A DNA stretch of 64,000 bases, taken from positions 9,676,001 through 9,740,000 of the forward strand of contig JAJNNQ010000137.1 of assembly GCA_027886175.1 (NCBI GenBank). The letters are read 5' to 3'. This document shows positions 35,608 through 47,952 of the stretch, one piece after another. The DNA is from Phylloscopus collybita. Its lineage: Eukaryota; Chordata; Aves; Passeriformes; Phylloscopidae. Numbering within the stretch: the stretch's first letter is position 1; each line of letters starts with the position of its first letter. A program made the translations under genes and the position numbers. The notes below the pieces were generated by a model. That model saw only the letters and a program-made list of their open reading frames with translations. It searched no databases and had not been told where the DNA came from.

Positions 35608-37086
35608 TTGGGGACAAAAATGCATCAGATAAGCAGGTTACATTTATGGTAACTGGTTTTCCATATATTCAGATGGATACACACACCCTAAATCAAATAA
35701 GATATTTCAGGAATCTTGAAAAATTAATCAGCTTTCGGAATTTGGTTCTCAGAGGATAAATGGAGAGTTAAAAGTCTAGTCACATCTGCAGATTTCATAT
35801 ATGCTGTCATAGTGCACTGTAACTAATGAAATAAGATATGATGAGTCAACGCATCTCCTGAAAAGAATGAAAATAATATGATTCTCAGCATTGTGTATAA
35901 GACACACTTTTGGAATGGGAAGATATGAGAGACCTGTGAAACACAATTAAAAAAAAAAAAAGGCAGAGATTTTAAATATTTCTGTGATTTGAATATGAAA
36001 AATGGAATGAAGTGGGAGTTTCTAGGAATGAGAGGCTTAAGGGATAGTTCCTACTAAATTAAATTATATCTGACTCATTTCTCAGAGCAGGGATCAACAG
36101 AGAAGGTTTTAGAGGTAGGAGGAGATGAACAATATTTTAAAAGCCTTGTAATGCCTTTATTTCTTTTCTGGTACAATGTCAGCATTAAAAAAGATCTCTG
36201 ACTGTAGAAAAGGCTATTAAGAAAATAGCAGGAACCTTTTGTGCTTCTGCAAGATCATGATTGGACAAATACATTTTAGACACCAGTCCTCAAATATCCT
36301 GCAAAGATGGAAAGCATGTAAGGTGTAGTATTTTGTATCCAAGCCTATGCCTAGGAAAAGGTAGTTGTTTTTAACACTCCATAATGGGTTTAGATACTGA
36401 TATGGAAAAGGGAAATGAAATAAAATACCAGCCTTTTCACCACAGACAATACAAAAATGTTAAGAACTACTGTGAAAGAGGTGATTAAGCAGTCTGCACC
36501 ACAAAACCTATACAGACATGTAAGACAAGCAATTAATCCCACAAGTTCAAATAATAGATATTTTAAAAGGTTTGAAGCTCATAAAATAAAGGAGAGATGG
36601 AAAGCACAATGACATTTAAAGCATTTAAACAGAACTATTTTTAAATTGAGTTGTAAAGATGTTGACTACAAGACAATGCATTTGCTAAGCGTGAACAGGA
36701 TGATGCATACCCTACCTTTCTCTAAAACAAACACAACTCTTCCAACTGAGCTAACAAGATTTTTTAATTTTATTTTTTTTAATAATAAGAGTTCTGCAAA
36801 TGTAAATTAAAAGCAGAGAGTTTTATCACTCCATTGAAACAGTTTGAAAGTGGATCCACATGCTACCTTTTGAGGATACAAGTTGGCTAAATATGTGAAA
36901 ATGGTAATTAGTACAGAATTTTCTTATTCTCAATGACAATCTGATATATGCTGGAGTATGATCAGGGTACACAGACACACAGCAGTTCCTTGGGATCTCT
37001 GTTTAAGTGCAGAATACGGGGTGTCGTCTCAGTGTTGTCACATCTAAGGTTTGCAAAGTTGGATAATTCAGGATCCTTCCTGGCAG
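35608..37086. other. Unassigned AT-rich non-coding DNA
   Basis: No gene or transposon recognised up to the LTR. Confidence 0.5.
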
Positions 37087-37593
37087 TGATGCCTTAAGTT
37101 TTAGTTTTCATATTTTTCAGAGTCTGTGCTGCCTAGGTGTGTAGTTCTGAGCCTCATACTAACTGTTAGTATTAAGCATTAAGTATTAAGTTAGCAAGCT
37201 CTCTCCATAGAGAGCAACATAACTGTTAGCAAGCTCTCTCCATAGAAAATCCTTTTCCAACTTGAGACCAAGGACAACAGGTCTAAGTTTCAGGCCCAAA
37301 AAAGTATACACAACAGAGGTCTGAGGGGAAGAGAATAAGGAGGGTGGAACTTCATAACCTGGAACTATAAATGGACTATAATGAAGCTATAATATACCAC
37401 AATATGCAAATTGACCCAAGCTTATAAAAGTGGGAGACCTCGTGACTGGTTGTCCATTTTTGTGACTCTTTTGGGTCCATCTTAGTTGTAGCCTTAGCCA
37501 GGCTCTTGTACTGCTCAAGGTGTATCCTTTAAGGCCTTTTATTCTCTTCCCTCTGTCTAGTCTCTGTTCCAAGTCAGCCTTCCCAAGACATCA
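37087..37593 (+). mobile_element. Solo LTR of an endogenous retrovirus (copy 1)
   Basis: This 507-bp element begins TGATGCCTTAAG and ends AAGACATCA. These are near-inverted termini with the TG...CA ends typical of retroviral LTRs. A 4-bp direct repeat GCAG flanks it, consistent with a target-site duplication. It has a TATAAAA box at 37423-37429 and shares long blocks with the element at 59699 (for example CCTCGTGACTGGTTGTCCAT, CCAGGCTCTTGTACTGC and GGTGTATCCTTTAAGGCC). It carries a 35-bp internal duplication (37191-37225 repeated from 37226) and lacks 16 bp holding the AATAAA signal present in the other copy. No viral genes lie beside it, so it is a solo LTR left by recombination. A 4-bp duplication would suit a class I (gamma-like) element, but class assignment is inference. 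Confidence 0.85.
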
Positions 37594-37963
37594 GCAGCTA
37601 TGCTATAGTTCTGTGTAAGCTGTAAATTACTGCAATGGGATAGTCTGGTCCAAACCACTCTTATGACCCCTAGATGAGCATCAAGACTGCTTTCTTTGTA
37701 TCGTCAGCAAGCAGATGAAAATTAACATTTTCTTTAATTAAGCATTTGGCTTTTTTTTTTTAATACTTTAAAGACAATACTTACATTGACTGTAATCTCT
37801 TGATGGGTCACTGTGAGGGAATATCTGTATATATGGTTGAGAGTGAAGCTTCAACAAATAAATTGATAAAACACATCTGTTACTGTTTAACAAAATAGAT
37901 CTTGATCAGAATTTGAATGAGGGTATTAAGCAAGACAAGAAAACATACAGTTAACCACTACCT
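37594..37963. other. Unassigned AT-rich non-coding DNA
   Basis: Nothing recognised between the LTR and the tandem duplication. Confidence 0.5.
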
Positions 37964-38071
37964 AGTTACTGCATAAAGGCAAAATTCCTCTGGAAAGTGG
38001 AGCACATGATCATGAATAGTTACTGCATAAAGGCAAAATTCCTCTGGAAAGTGGAGCACATGATCATGAAT
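37964..38071. repeat. Perfect 54-bp tandem duplication
   Basis: The unit 37964-38017 (begins AGTTACTGCATAAAGG, ends ATGATCATGAAT) is repeated with no mismatch at 38018-38071. Two copies only. Perfect identity points to a very recent duplication, a polymorphism or an assembly artefact. Confidence 0.98.
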
Positions 38072-39064
38072 CATCTTACCTCTGAGTAATGACAAAAAAC
38101 CACTTTCCTAAAGAAAATCTTTCGGTATAAGAGAAACTGTAACCCATAGGGACTGAGAAACCTGCAGCTTTAGAGATTCTATCTTTAGGTTAAACCTAAA
38201 TTCTTCCTCACTGAAGTAATTTAGACAGAATTAAAAAACTGTGCTCAAGAAAAAAAAAAGTGTTTTGCCTCTCTCAGGACTCCTTGAAGCTTCCACTGAC
38301 ACCTCTCAATTCCTTTCAAGCTCTATTCTTTAGAGGAATTTAAGGGTGCTTTTATACCAAGGGCATATTGAGGCAGAAATTAAATAAATAATGCCCTAGA
38401 TATTAGACTTCATGTTTTGTCAATATATATTTATCATTTTGGAAAGAACTGGAGTGTTGTTATTAATCAAATTTATTGGGGTCATAAAAGCCCTGATCAG
38501 AGAAATGATTTGTCCCTGGCTGTCCAGCTGCAGAAACATAATCCAGGAGTCCTAGATATTGATGCCAAGAGTGTCCAATCTTACATGCCTTTTATACCAG
38601 TTTTAAAAGTCTTCTGGCAGAAGATGAAAGGTGCTGTAAAAATATTAAGCTATACAATTAAAAGGCACTTTTTTCTAGTTCATATGCAGTAGTCTAGGAT
38701 GGAGGTCCCTGCCTCACAGATGTCCCATACTATGGGAGCTGTCTTGAATACTGTCTTGATTATTTTTTAAAAATAGATTAGCACATTTCTTTATCCCACT
38801 TTTCTAGCAATGCTTTCTAATATTTATTTTTAGTAAGACATTCATGTTGCATGACAGTGTTGCAGCACAGTAAGAGAATTTGTTATATTACCATGCCCTT
38901 AAACTCTTGTAATTCAAGATTAAAAGTGCTGCATAGTCTCAAGAAAACTCATGAGGTGTGAGAGTTGTATGAAAGCTGATGAATGCCACATCATGTTTGA
39001 GCTCTGTCATGTTCATTTAAACATGGTGTAAAACTTATATATTGTTGTAAATGCACACAAAAAG
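38072..39064. other. Unassigned AT-rich non-coding DNA
   Basis: No gene or repeat recognised. The 91-codon plus open frame at 38417-38692 has no recognisable motif. Confidence 0.5.
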
Positions 39065-39197
39065 GGAGGGGGTTTTTTGGGGGTGTTTTTTTGTTGTTGG
39101 TTTTTTTTTTGGGGGGGGTTGTTTGTTTGGTTTTTTTTGTTTTTGTTCTTTTTTTTTTTTTTAAGAATAAATTAAAAAGAATAAAAAGAATAAAGGC
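39065..39197 (+). repeat. G/T tract followed by AAGAATAAA repeats
   Basis: About 100 bp of G and T with G runs of 5, 5 and 8 (near 39068, 39079 and 39111) and long T runs are followed by three imperfect AAGAATAAA units (39163-39196). Confidence 0.88.
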
Positions 39198-39647
39198 GGA
39201 TGTTATACTAGATTTGAATGAGATCTCGGTTCATGTCTAGAGACAAGCTCTTCACTCTTAGACCAGGAGTTCTCAATCAGATTTTAATTATTGTTTTGAT
39301 TGTGCATGCAAGTAGCTGTGTCTTGCATAGGTTTTGGATTGGAGACAAAATCTGAGAGCGTCTCATCTGAGTGCTCCTGTCTTAGCACTGCAGCTCCATC
39401 CTCACCAAATCTTCCCTGATAGGTAAAATCCTGATACTCTTTTTTTTATTATTATTAATTAATCTCATCAAAACAATTTCTCACTGACTTTTTGATAGCA
39501 TGTTGCTCCAAGGTCTATAAGAGTGCAATAGCCAATACATTTTTTGGTTCAGAAGTGACAATTTTAAGAGACTTCTGTCTGCTCATCTGTGCTTGTGATT
39601 TATCTCACCCCTGAGTTATACTGATACATTGAAATAAATATTGACTC
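39198..39647. other. Unassigned AT-rich non-coding DNA
   Basis: No gene or repeat recognised. Confidence 0.5.
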
Positions 39648-39728
39648 CAGAAAAAAAAAAGGAAAAAAAAAAACCACAACAAACCACACACACAGAAAAA
39701 AAAAACCATAAAAAACCAAAGACAAAAG
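39648..39728. repeat. A-rich A/C tract
   Basis: A runs of about ten are broken by CC, CACACACA and GG. It is a less pure member of the A/C group. Confidence 0.8.
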
Positions 39729-42700
39729 TAATTCCTTATCTCACTTCACAACATGGCACACAAAAGGGGCAGGGAAATGCAGCCCAAGGTAGCAGCCAGA
39801 GGTTGAGAATAGGCAGCAATATTGACAAAAAACTGTAAAGTGGAGACAAAATATGTGCTAAATTGTACCATTGAAAGAAAAAAAATACTATGAAATGGTT
39901 GCCTGAGAAAATTTTACTGCAAGACAGGAATCCACTGGAGATTCTAGTTCACGACTTCAGCATTTTGGGCCGAGCAGGAGTTTCTTTTTTATGAAAATTT
40001 ATACAGCAACAGGCCACAGGATGAACTCTCATTTTGTTCCTCAGTAGATTGGTCTAAAGGTTTTCCTTAGAGAAAAAAAAAGAAAAGAAAGAAAGAAAGA
40101 AAATAGCAGCAAACTCACCCAAGACTTAATTTATCAGGAAGAGTCCAACAAAATGAACCCTTAGAAAACAATTTAAAGAGAACAGGTCTGAGGTTGCACT
40201 CGTGTATAGCCCAGCTGCTAGCACTACCAGAGGTCAAACTTAGTTTGTTTTCAGCATGTTTCCTTGCACAGATATTATTAGTCTTTGTCTTTAATTTTGG
40301 CTATGTCTCTATTTTCCTAGCTCAGGTTAATCTAACACACCATTTGTCTTACTGTTTCTTTAAAAAACCTCAACGACCAACATTTACCAGTCACAGCATT
40401 TGAAATACTTTTCTTTGGGTCAGTTTGTTAAATTGCTTCACATTAAATAAACAAAATCATAGACTGCTATGTTTTCGAGAGTGTGAATTTATTTATATAG
40501 AATATCTGTTATTTTGGGGTAAAACCAGCGAGTCATATACTTAACCCCTGTAAGAAATTATAGATCTACAGAAGTTACACTGGTTCTGCTCTCTGAGGGC
40601 CTGGCACAGAGGGTTGGTTACATGATCCAGGCACATTTTAGATATTTCTTCTTTTTTGCCATGATTTTCAGATGATCAGAGTGGGAAACAGGGTGTTCTT
40701 ATGAACATATATAACGAGGGTCATAATGTTATATCACGTAATAAATTAATTATATTTTTTTTGTCCTTCTTGATGTGACCTAATCTGCTTTCTGCTATTA
40801 ATTTTCAGATGACATTGTATCTCCCCTTTCAGATGCTTAAGATCAGACTTAAGGCCAGGTTCAAAAAGAAATGTGGATTTAAGGCACAGTGTATAGGACT
40901 CAAGTTGAAGGTCCCAAGGTAGAAGTCTGTAGTGCCTGTGACCAGAAATCACTGTGAGGCTTCATCATCATCTGTTTTATGCAGTTCTCCAGCTCCTCCC
41001 GTGAGAGCAAGATTTGCCCAACATAGTCCACAAGGGGTGCACATGGTGCCTGAACCAGACAACACTGAATGCTGCAGAGGGCTGATCTGGCACCCATCTT
41101 AGGCACCCTTGTGTTATGAAGATTCAGAGTCTGAAACAGATTAATGTGTTTTTGTTAAGTACATATTTTTTCTCTTAAAAGATCTCCACTTTTTCTTTTC
41201 CCCAACAGTGGTTAAAGCATAGAAAGTCAGAGCTCTAAGATCCTGTCCCTTCTCATGTCTCATTGCAATATATCCCTGTGGGTATTTCTCACATAATAAG
41301 AGTAGATGAAAATGTACACTGACTATTCTGCTTGTCAGTTGAACCACTAAACACCCAGGAATGAAAAATTCACAGGCTCAGAGACAGTGCATGGTGTTGA
41401 GTGGACTTCTGGCCAATTCTTGTCTCTATTTATAGCTCTAATTTACTAAGTAGGGGAAGGGGGCAAAAAACTACCTCTATAATAAGAAGGGTTCCTTTGA
41501 AAGCAGGAAACCCTCTTCAGTTCATGCAGTTGAGGATATATATTTAATTTTTTGGGCACAAATGCTGCAGGTTCTTCCTGTTGTAGAATTTATAGGGAGG
41601 AAATCAAGTTCTGGTCTGCATGTCTCTCCTACTAATGTCAGTGGCCATATTCTTACTGGTATCTAAAACTGGATTTGGGCCTGTAGAAATACAGGGTTTG
41701 CTAATAAAAGTTTCTCAATCTCTATTTTTTAGAAAGCAATATTAAAAAGAGAAAATAACCCTGAATGCTTCAGTTTTTTATAACCAAAATAGAATGGTGC
41801 AAATTAGCATATTTTTTTCTAGACATTGAACTTACCAAATCCTTAAAGAAAAAAAAAATTAATAGGATATATATATATATATCATTTTATTACAAGCCAC
41901 ATAAAAAAAACTAACAGAAGCTGGGCCAAATGTTTAAACCATCAACTCCTTAATAACTTTAATTATCCTTTAATACCATTCTCTGGTTAGGAATGAATAC
42001 AAAGTTCCCATAAATCCCATATGTAGAATTTTATTTTATTTTTTTTTTTACCATTATAGCACTCAGTCCCATAAGATTTTATTCATGTTTAAAATTAAAT
42101 TAGTCTTTTATCTGATTTCAAAATATTAGAAAAACAAAGAATTTCTAAATAGAGTAACTGCATGTAATAATATAATTTTATTTAACAGACCATTTTCCAT
42201 AAAACTATCAAATATTTTTACAGTGTTTGATAACAAATTCAGAACTAAGTCCTGCTCTTATTTAAAGACAAGATGGGGTTGTGTTAGTATCTCTGTTTGA
42301 AATGATTGATGGTGTTAGGAACACTGTAAATGTAACCATTCAGTACTTCTTCAGGATGTTTTCTTCTCCCCAGCTGAGTTTGTCTTAAGGTCTGCTGACT
42401 TGGTATTTCTGTTAAAGAAATGTGCTAAGAAAATTGGTAATTTTGTTGCTATATGTTTCATGATCAAGGCCCAGCTTCCCTGCCTGCCCTTCTTTCTACT
42501 TCGATAGAAACTGCTGGGAGATCTACTAGAAACGTAAGGCAGATCTTAAATGACTCTTTACTTTTAAGAAAATTTTCAATAAAAGACACATTTTTGTCTT
42601 CTCTGCATTGAGTTTTTTCAATAGCTAGACATATATTAGAAAGTTGTAGTACTTTCAAGAGAAATTGCTGCTGAAATCAAATTTCAAAAAAGGGTTTAGC

Positions 42701-44040
42701 TCAACAGATAGAAAAGCTCATAAGATATAAGTTTAATAACATTGTTAGTGTGTATGAGAATTAAATTCCAAGTATATGCAAATTTTCCTCCTAAAAAAAC
42801 CCCCTACCATATTCATACGAGGAAATTAGTTTACCAAGGACGTGGGTCAATTACTCATGGTCTCTTTGGTCCAGCAATTCTGACATGAATTGTGAATCAC
42901 TCCTGTAAATTTACAAGCCTTTACTACAGGCAAGCCATAAATTTTCAGATAAAAGAAGCAGCTGTTGTTTCAGAAAACTGGTTTTACTACCCTTAAGCAG
43001 AACAGTACTCAAAGTTCCAATAATGGAGGCAATACAGGAATTATAAAGATTCTGGTTTAGAGGCATATTGCCCTTCTCAGAATCACCAAACAATTCCAGT
43101 TCAATATGATTTGCAAACATAAAAGCAGGTCTATAAATGTCTCCTGTGAGTACTTAATAAAATGGACACTTTTCAAAGTTGTCCAAGATGTTGCAGTTGA
43201 CAAGGGAATCAAAGAAGATTGCTTTGAATCTTATATTAAGCCAGTAGCAATAAACTAATACAATTTTACAGTGATTTTTCCTATGACTACATTAAAATTA
43301 TGTTGTAATTCATGAGTGTCTGGATAAAATGATTTTTTTTTTTTTTTTACAATTCAATCACCAGTAAATTATCTAAGCAGATGGAAATATTTTGATCTCT
43401 TCTTATTGTGCTTGTCTCATGCTGGGTAAAACACATGCTAAAATCAAAAGCTCAACAGCCAAACAGACAAAAATTTTGATATTTAAAAAAAAAAAGTCAA
43501 ACAAAAAAAAAAAGGGATAAGTCAATTCACTGAGAGCTTTTGCTTCCCAAGAGCCTCAAAAGCCAGAGAATCCTCCTGTAGTCTTCATTTAATAAATGTT
43601 GAGTAGAATATATTTGAGTGACAGATTATTTTGAAATGTTTTCCAGCTGAAGAATCATATATATGTTCCAATCACACAGAAGCAGCAGCATAAAGAATGT
43701 CAGAAAATAAGTAAACCAAGAAACATCATGAAGATCTACCTAGAACCAATAACTCCTCACTATACAAACAGGTGCTCTCCTTTGCAGTACAGAAGTGGAG
43801 GAAGAAAATGCTCAGTAGATGTGATCCTTTGTGTTTTCTTTGTCTGTGAATGACATCCTGCTTACACAGTTTGAGTCACCATTTTCTTGATGAATCCAGA
43901 AAAAATAAGTTAGGAAGTCTGAGCTTCTGTAATTCACAGACTGGGATGTGTGTGTCAGGGAAGTTTTCAACAGAAGCCTTTTTACAAGGAGACAAAAGCT
44001 TGTAGAAATTTAACAGGTTAGAATTTAGAAATTGGGTAGC
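39729..44040. other. Unassigned AT-rich non-coding DNA
   Basis: A long stretch with only minor simple repeats: (GAAA)n near 40080-40102, (AT)n near 41868-41882, T-rich near 42032-42050, a T run near 43332-43348 and an A-rich pair near 43483-43514. No open frame resembles a known protein. The 68-codon minus frame at 40900-41106 is the most protein-like in composition but is too short to call. Confidence 0.5.
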
Positions 44041-44105
44041 TTGTGGGGTTTTTGTTTGTTTGTTTTGTTGATGATTTTCTGTTTGTTTGTGTGTTTGTTT
44101 GTTTT
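44041..44105 (+). repeat. G/T tract
   Basis: GTTT-type units with a few A and C interruptions. A short member of the G/T group. Confidence 0.82.
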
Positions 44106-47100
44106 AAAATAATTTGCTAAAAATATATCTATGGTGTAAAGAGGAAAGTTGTAGTGGAAAATAGATATAAAGAAAGTGGATCCATCTGACTCAAGCTCTC
44201 ACATGCAGGGGCAGCCTTGCACAGCCCACACTGGTTTATCTCTTAAATCCTTCTCTTGTTCTTCCTCCAGACCAGTGAAAAAGCAATCATTCTCACACAT
44301 GATCCTCTTCAGAAGACAACTCTGATGTACGCTGTTAACTTAGTCTGAGGCAGATTTAATGTTCATTCTGTACAAGAACACTTGTGGAACAATCTGTCTT
44401 ATACACAGAGCATTTGCTCTTTGCCACTTTCTGTGGTTCATTTTCATCAGCTAAAGTGATAGATTAATGATGTATCAACACTCTCTCTGCAGGGACCTGA
44501 CTGTGGGTTTTCTCTGTTCTAAGCTAGTGCCCTAGACAGCAGAAACTTCTGATCCTGTCAAAGGGGGACAGAGAGGGAGTAGTGAGAGAGAGCAAAAGAA
44601 ATTTCTCAGTTTATGCTTTGAAGTAAAAGACGGAAAGAATTTAAACCCCTGAAAATTCTTAAAGAATAAAAAAATAAAATCTCATTTAATATTAGTTCAG
44701 AAAGTTAGCTGTGCAATGAATTACATACATAACATTTGAGTGAACCTTTTTTACTTATTAGTATCTTATTGTACTTGAGCATGATACATTATTCCAGTAC
44801 TGGTCTTTTCTGTTGAATGTATTGTAATGGTAACAAGATTCCATTGTACTTAGTACTTCTTTATTTAAGACACCAGAAGCTACAATTTACTGTCTCTAAT
44901 TTCGTATGGCAGAAGTACATCTTTTATTTCACCACAGCCAGGAATTAGTTGCTGTGTACCAATGATTTCACACACAGCAAGTCCTGCTGCAGGCTCTTGG
45001 TTTCTCAGTGCAGCCTGAAGAAGACACCAAGCATTCAGAAGAGCTCAGCTGTCATGAGTTTCCACCTTTTCTGCTCAAGTTTAAATTGTGTCACTTCTTT
45101 TATCATATTTATAAGATTTAAAGGAAACATAGGGAAATGAAATGTATATTTTGCTATGGGTATACATGACATTTAAGGTTAAAGTTCATAAATTTTATTC
45201 ATTTTTTTTTAATCTGAGTTTCATATACTCAATCTGCACAAGGTCTTCTGCAGCTATTTTCCTTTACCCCCCTCTTCACTAATTCTAACTACTGTAGTAA
45301 CATCACCTCTAAACCAGGATAACTCAAGGAAAGAATCTTTCTTAAAAACAACACTAAATAATTTAGGGTTTGGATATGTATGGTGATATTCCTCCAGGCA
45401 CTTTCCACAAGTGGAGTGTTAAAATTGGCATCCAAGCTGGTGCTGGTACCAGTGATCATTTCCCACAGGTAAATAAGGCCAGTTTTGTTTCATGTAAGTA
45501 TTATGCTAGGAACCAGTGCTGGCTTGTGCTCCAGTCCCTGTACACGTCCCTCAGAGGTGAAAGCCCCTCTGTGCCTCTCAGAGCATGCCTGCTCTGTCCC
45601 ATGGGCAGAAGTTCTGTCATCCTAAAGTTCTCAGGAACAGGAGACAGACAAAACTGTCTTTAGGGCACTGCATCTGAGATCTCCCACCCTCAGGATGGGA
45701 TGGTGTTCATCACTGTGACACTGCACTCCCACAGCCACACTTCTCACAGGTCAGTTCTGCAGCTCTGCCCCTCACAGATGAAGTGTGATCTCAAAACCTT
45801 GTTCCTGTGATTTTTTGCTGAGGATGATCACATCTTTAATTTTTAACTTTTGCTGCACACCATCAGTATGTAGGAGCTTTTATATTTGTGTTCATGAAAG
45901 AGCACCGATTGGACTGCCATCCTCATGCAGATGTAAGAGACATTGCACTGATTGTATTGTTGCATTTTGTCTACTACAGCTCAATCTTTGAGCTTCATAA
46001 TCTTTCTGATGTGACCAGAGTTGTGTAATATAAGCTATATTTGCCTCAAATATGTATTATTTAAGGTGGAAAGCAGAGTGTTCTTGTCCAGTCCAAACTC
46101 CTGCATAACATGGGTTGTAGAATTTTGACTTATAGTTCTGTTAGTGTTTTAAGCCAAGTCCTTTTAGGAGAATAATAGAAGCTTCTTTGTCTTAAGACTG
46201 CCAGGAAATGTAGACGGCTCTTAACCCCCAGAACTGCCAAGGAAATGTGTCTACGTTAAATCTTTTCTATTTTAGTATTGACAAGGGCTTGCCTAAGAAT
46301 AAAATATACAAGGTATAATTACAACCTGCTGGATTTCTTCTACAGCCCATGTCCTCAATAAAATAAGCAATCAAAGCTGTGGCATATTCAAAAAAAAGCT
46401 TGGTTTGTCCTAGAAAAAAAATCTGGTTAGTTTTCTCCAGGAAGCTAAAGATTAAAAAAAAATATACTGTCCCACAGCAGTAAATCTGCTTAATATACAG
46501 CCTCTCACCAGAATAAACTCTGTTTAAAATTGTTACTATTTTTATTTTATTATGCAAGAGAAATTACATGGAAAAGCTAAAAATAGATTGGAGATAAAGT
46601 CTGAGTTGATATAAATGTTTTGTTTGAAAGTTAATGGTCTGTTTTTTAGGCTTTTCTTGCAGAATACAAATATATCAGTGGCTAATGTCTTTGTATTTTT
46701 TTCTCCTGTTTATTTCTTTTTGTGTATCACTAAATTTGAACTCCCTACACTGTATTACACTGAATTTCCTTAGTGATTTGAAGCCTGGAGGCTGGAGCTG
46801 AATGAATATTTGACTGACTAAAAGTGTGGCATATTCTAACCTCTAATTATTAATCATGTACAAAGAAAGTAAGGGCCATGTTAATAAATTCCATTAAGTG
46901 CAGGCTGCTTGGTCTGGGCAGTGGCATTTGCCTTTCACAAACCTGTGGAGTCACAAGGGGCAGATCAGCATTTGTCTCTCCTCCCTTACACTGCTGTTGT
47001 CTCATTCAGGGAGGGCAGACTCCAGCCACAGCCATTCCACTTGGTGTTTTTGAAGCTGTGTCTACAGTGGTACACACTCCAGGCTGGAGCTCAGATGTAA

Positions 47101-47935
47101 CACAGAGAACAGTGATATTCATTTTGCAGAAGGTGACTGAAACAGTGTCTGGAGCATGCATGAAGTGCAGGAAGAGCTCTAAATCCTCATGTAAATGTAT
47201 ATACAGGAATATTCTGGTTCTGGCAAAGGGCATCTTTCAGATACCCCACATATAACATTGGCTTCTAGCCAGCTGGTTGCCTAGTGGGCTGCAAAATACT
47301 CCAGCATATAGCTGGAGCTATTTTAAAAAGTGCTGAAAATATTTTACAAGTCAAACTGAGTCATTTTCATATGAGTTTTCCTTTAAAAAAGTAAATTAGA
47401 AGAAAACTAGATCTGAACAAAACCAGGACAGACACGAACAAGAAGGGTTATAATAGCTAAAAACTTCTCCAAACTCCTGTAAAATAAAATAGCTTAGTGC
47501 ATTAGATAGTGGATCTCTTTTATATGAAAAACAGATGGGTGAAGGAACTAGAAGAAAAGTCAGGCTGCAGAGTAGAAAAATTTTAAAAAAAAAGTTATAA
47601 AATATCATTTAATGAGGTAAAAAATGTCTTCAGTTGGCACTTTTTCTAGCACTCACATCCACTGTAGAGAAATACTCAAGGAAGTGCTTTATTCTCATGC
47701 CTACTAACTGGCTTCCTAATTCTGCTGTAGAAATCACATCACGACTTGCAGCTTCACTCAGACTGCATGGAAGCTGAAGTCCAATGTCTGTGCTTATAAG
47801 AAGAGGGCAAAACTAGCATTAGAACTGGTTACACAGTATAGGGGTTTTTTAAATTATTATTTGGAGACTTTAAGTATCTGAAGCGGATACCATAGGTTTT
47901 GAGAAAAAAAAGGCTTTTTTTCTTTTTCCTTTATT
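44106..47935. other. Unassigned DNA with two mildly GC-richer patches
   Basis: AT-rich overall. The patches at 45400-45780 and 46900-47170 are GC-richer and carry plus open frames (45370-45663, 97 codons; 46878-47255, 125 codons) with no recognisable domain. An imperfect repeat of ACTGCCAGGAAATGT occurs at about 46198 and 46234. Confidence 0.45.
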
Positions 47936-47952
47936 CCCCACCCCCCCACCCC
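47936..47952 (-). other. Compact G-quadruplex-type motif on the minus strand
   Basis: The plus strand reads C4-A-C7-A-C4, so the minus strand is GGGG-T-G7-T-GGGG, which fits the four-run rule with very short loops. It may be a simple expansion. Confidence 0.6.

Noticed and set aside
37964..38071. Possible CRISPR-like direct repeat
   Set aside because: Only two directly adjacent copies with no spacer, in an animal genome; a plain tandem duplication.
46878..47255. 125-codon plus open frame
   Set aside because: No domain, Cys-rich random-looking composition and no splice or promoter context; length is possible by chance in a locally GC-richer patch.
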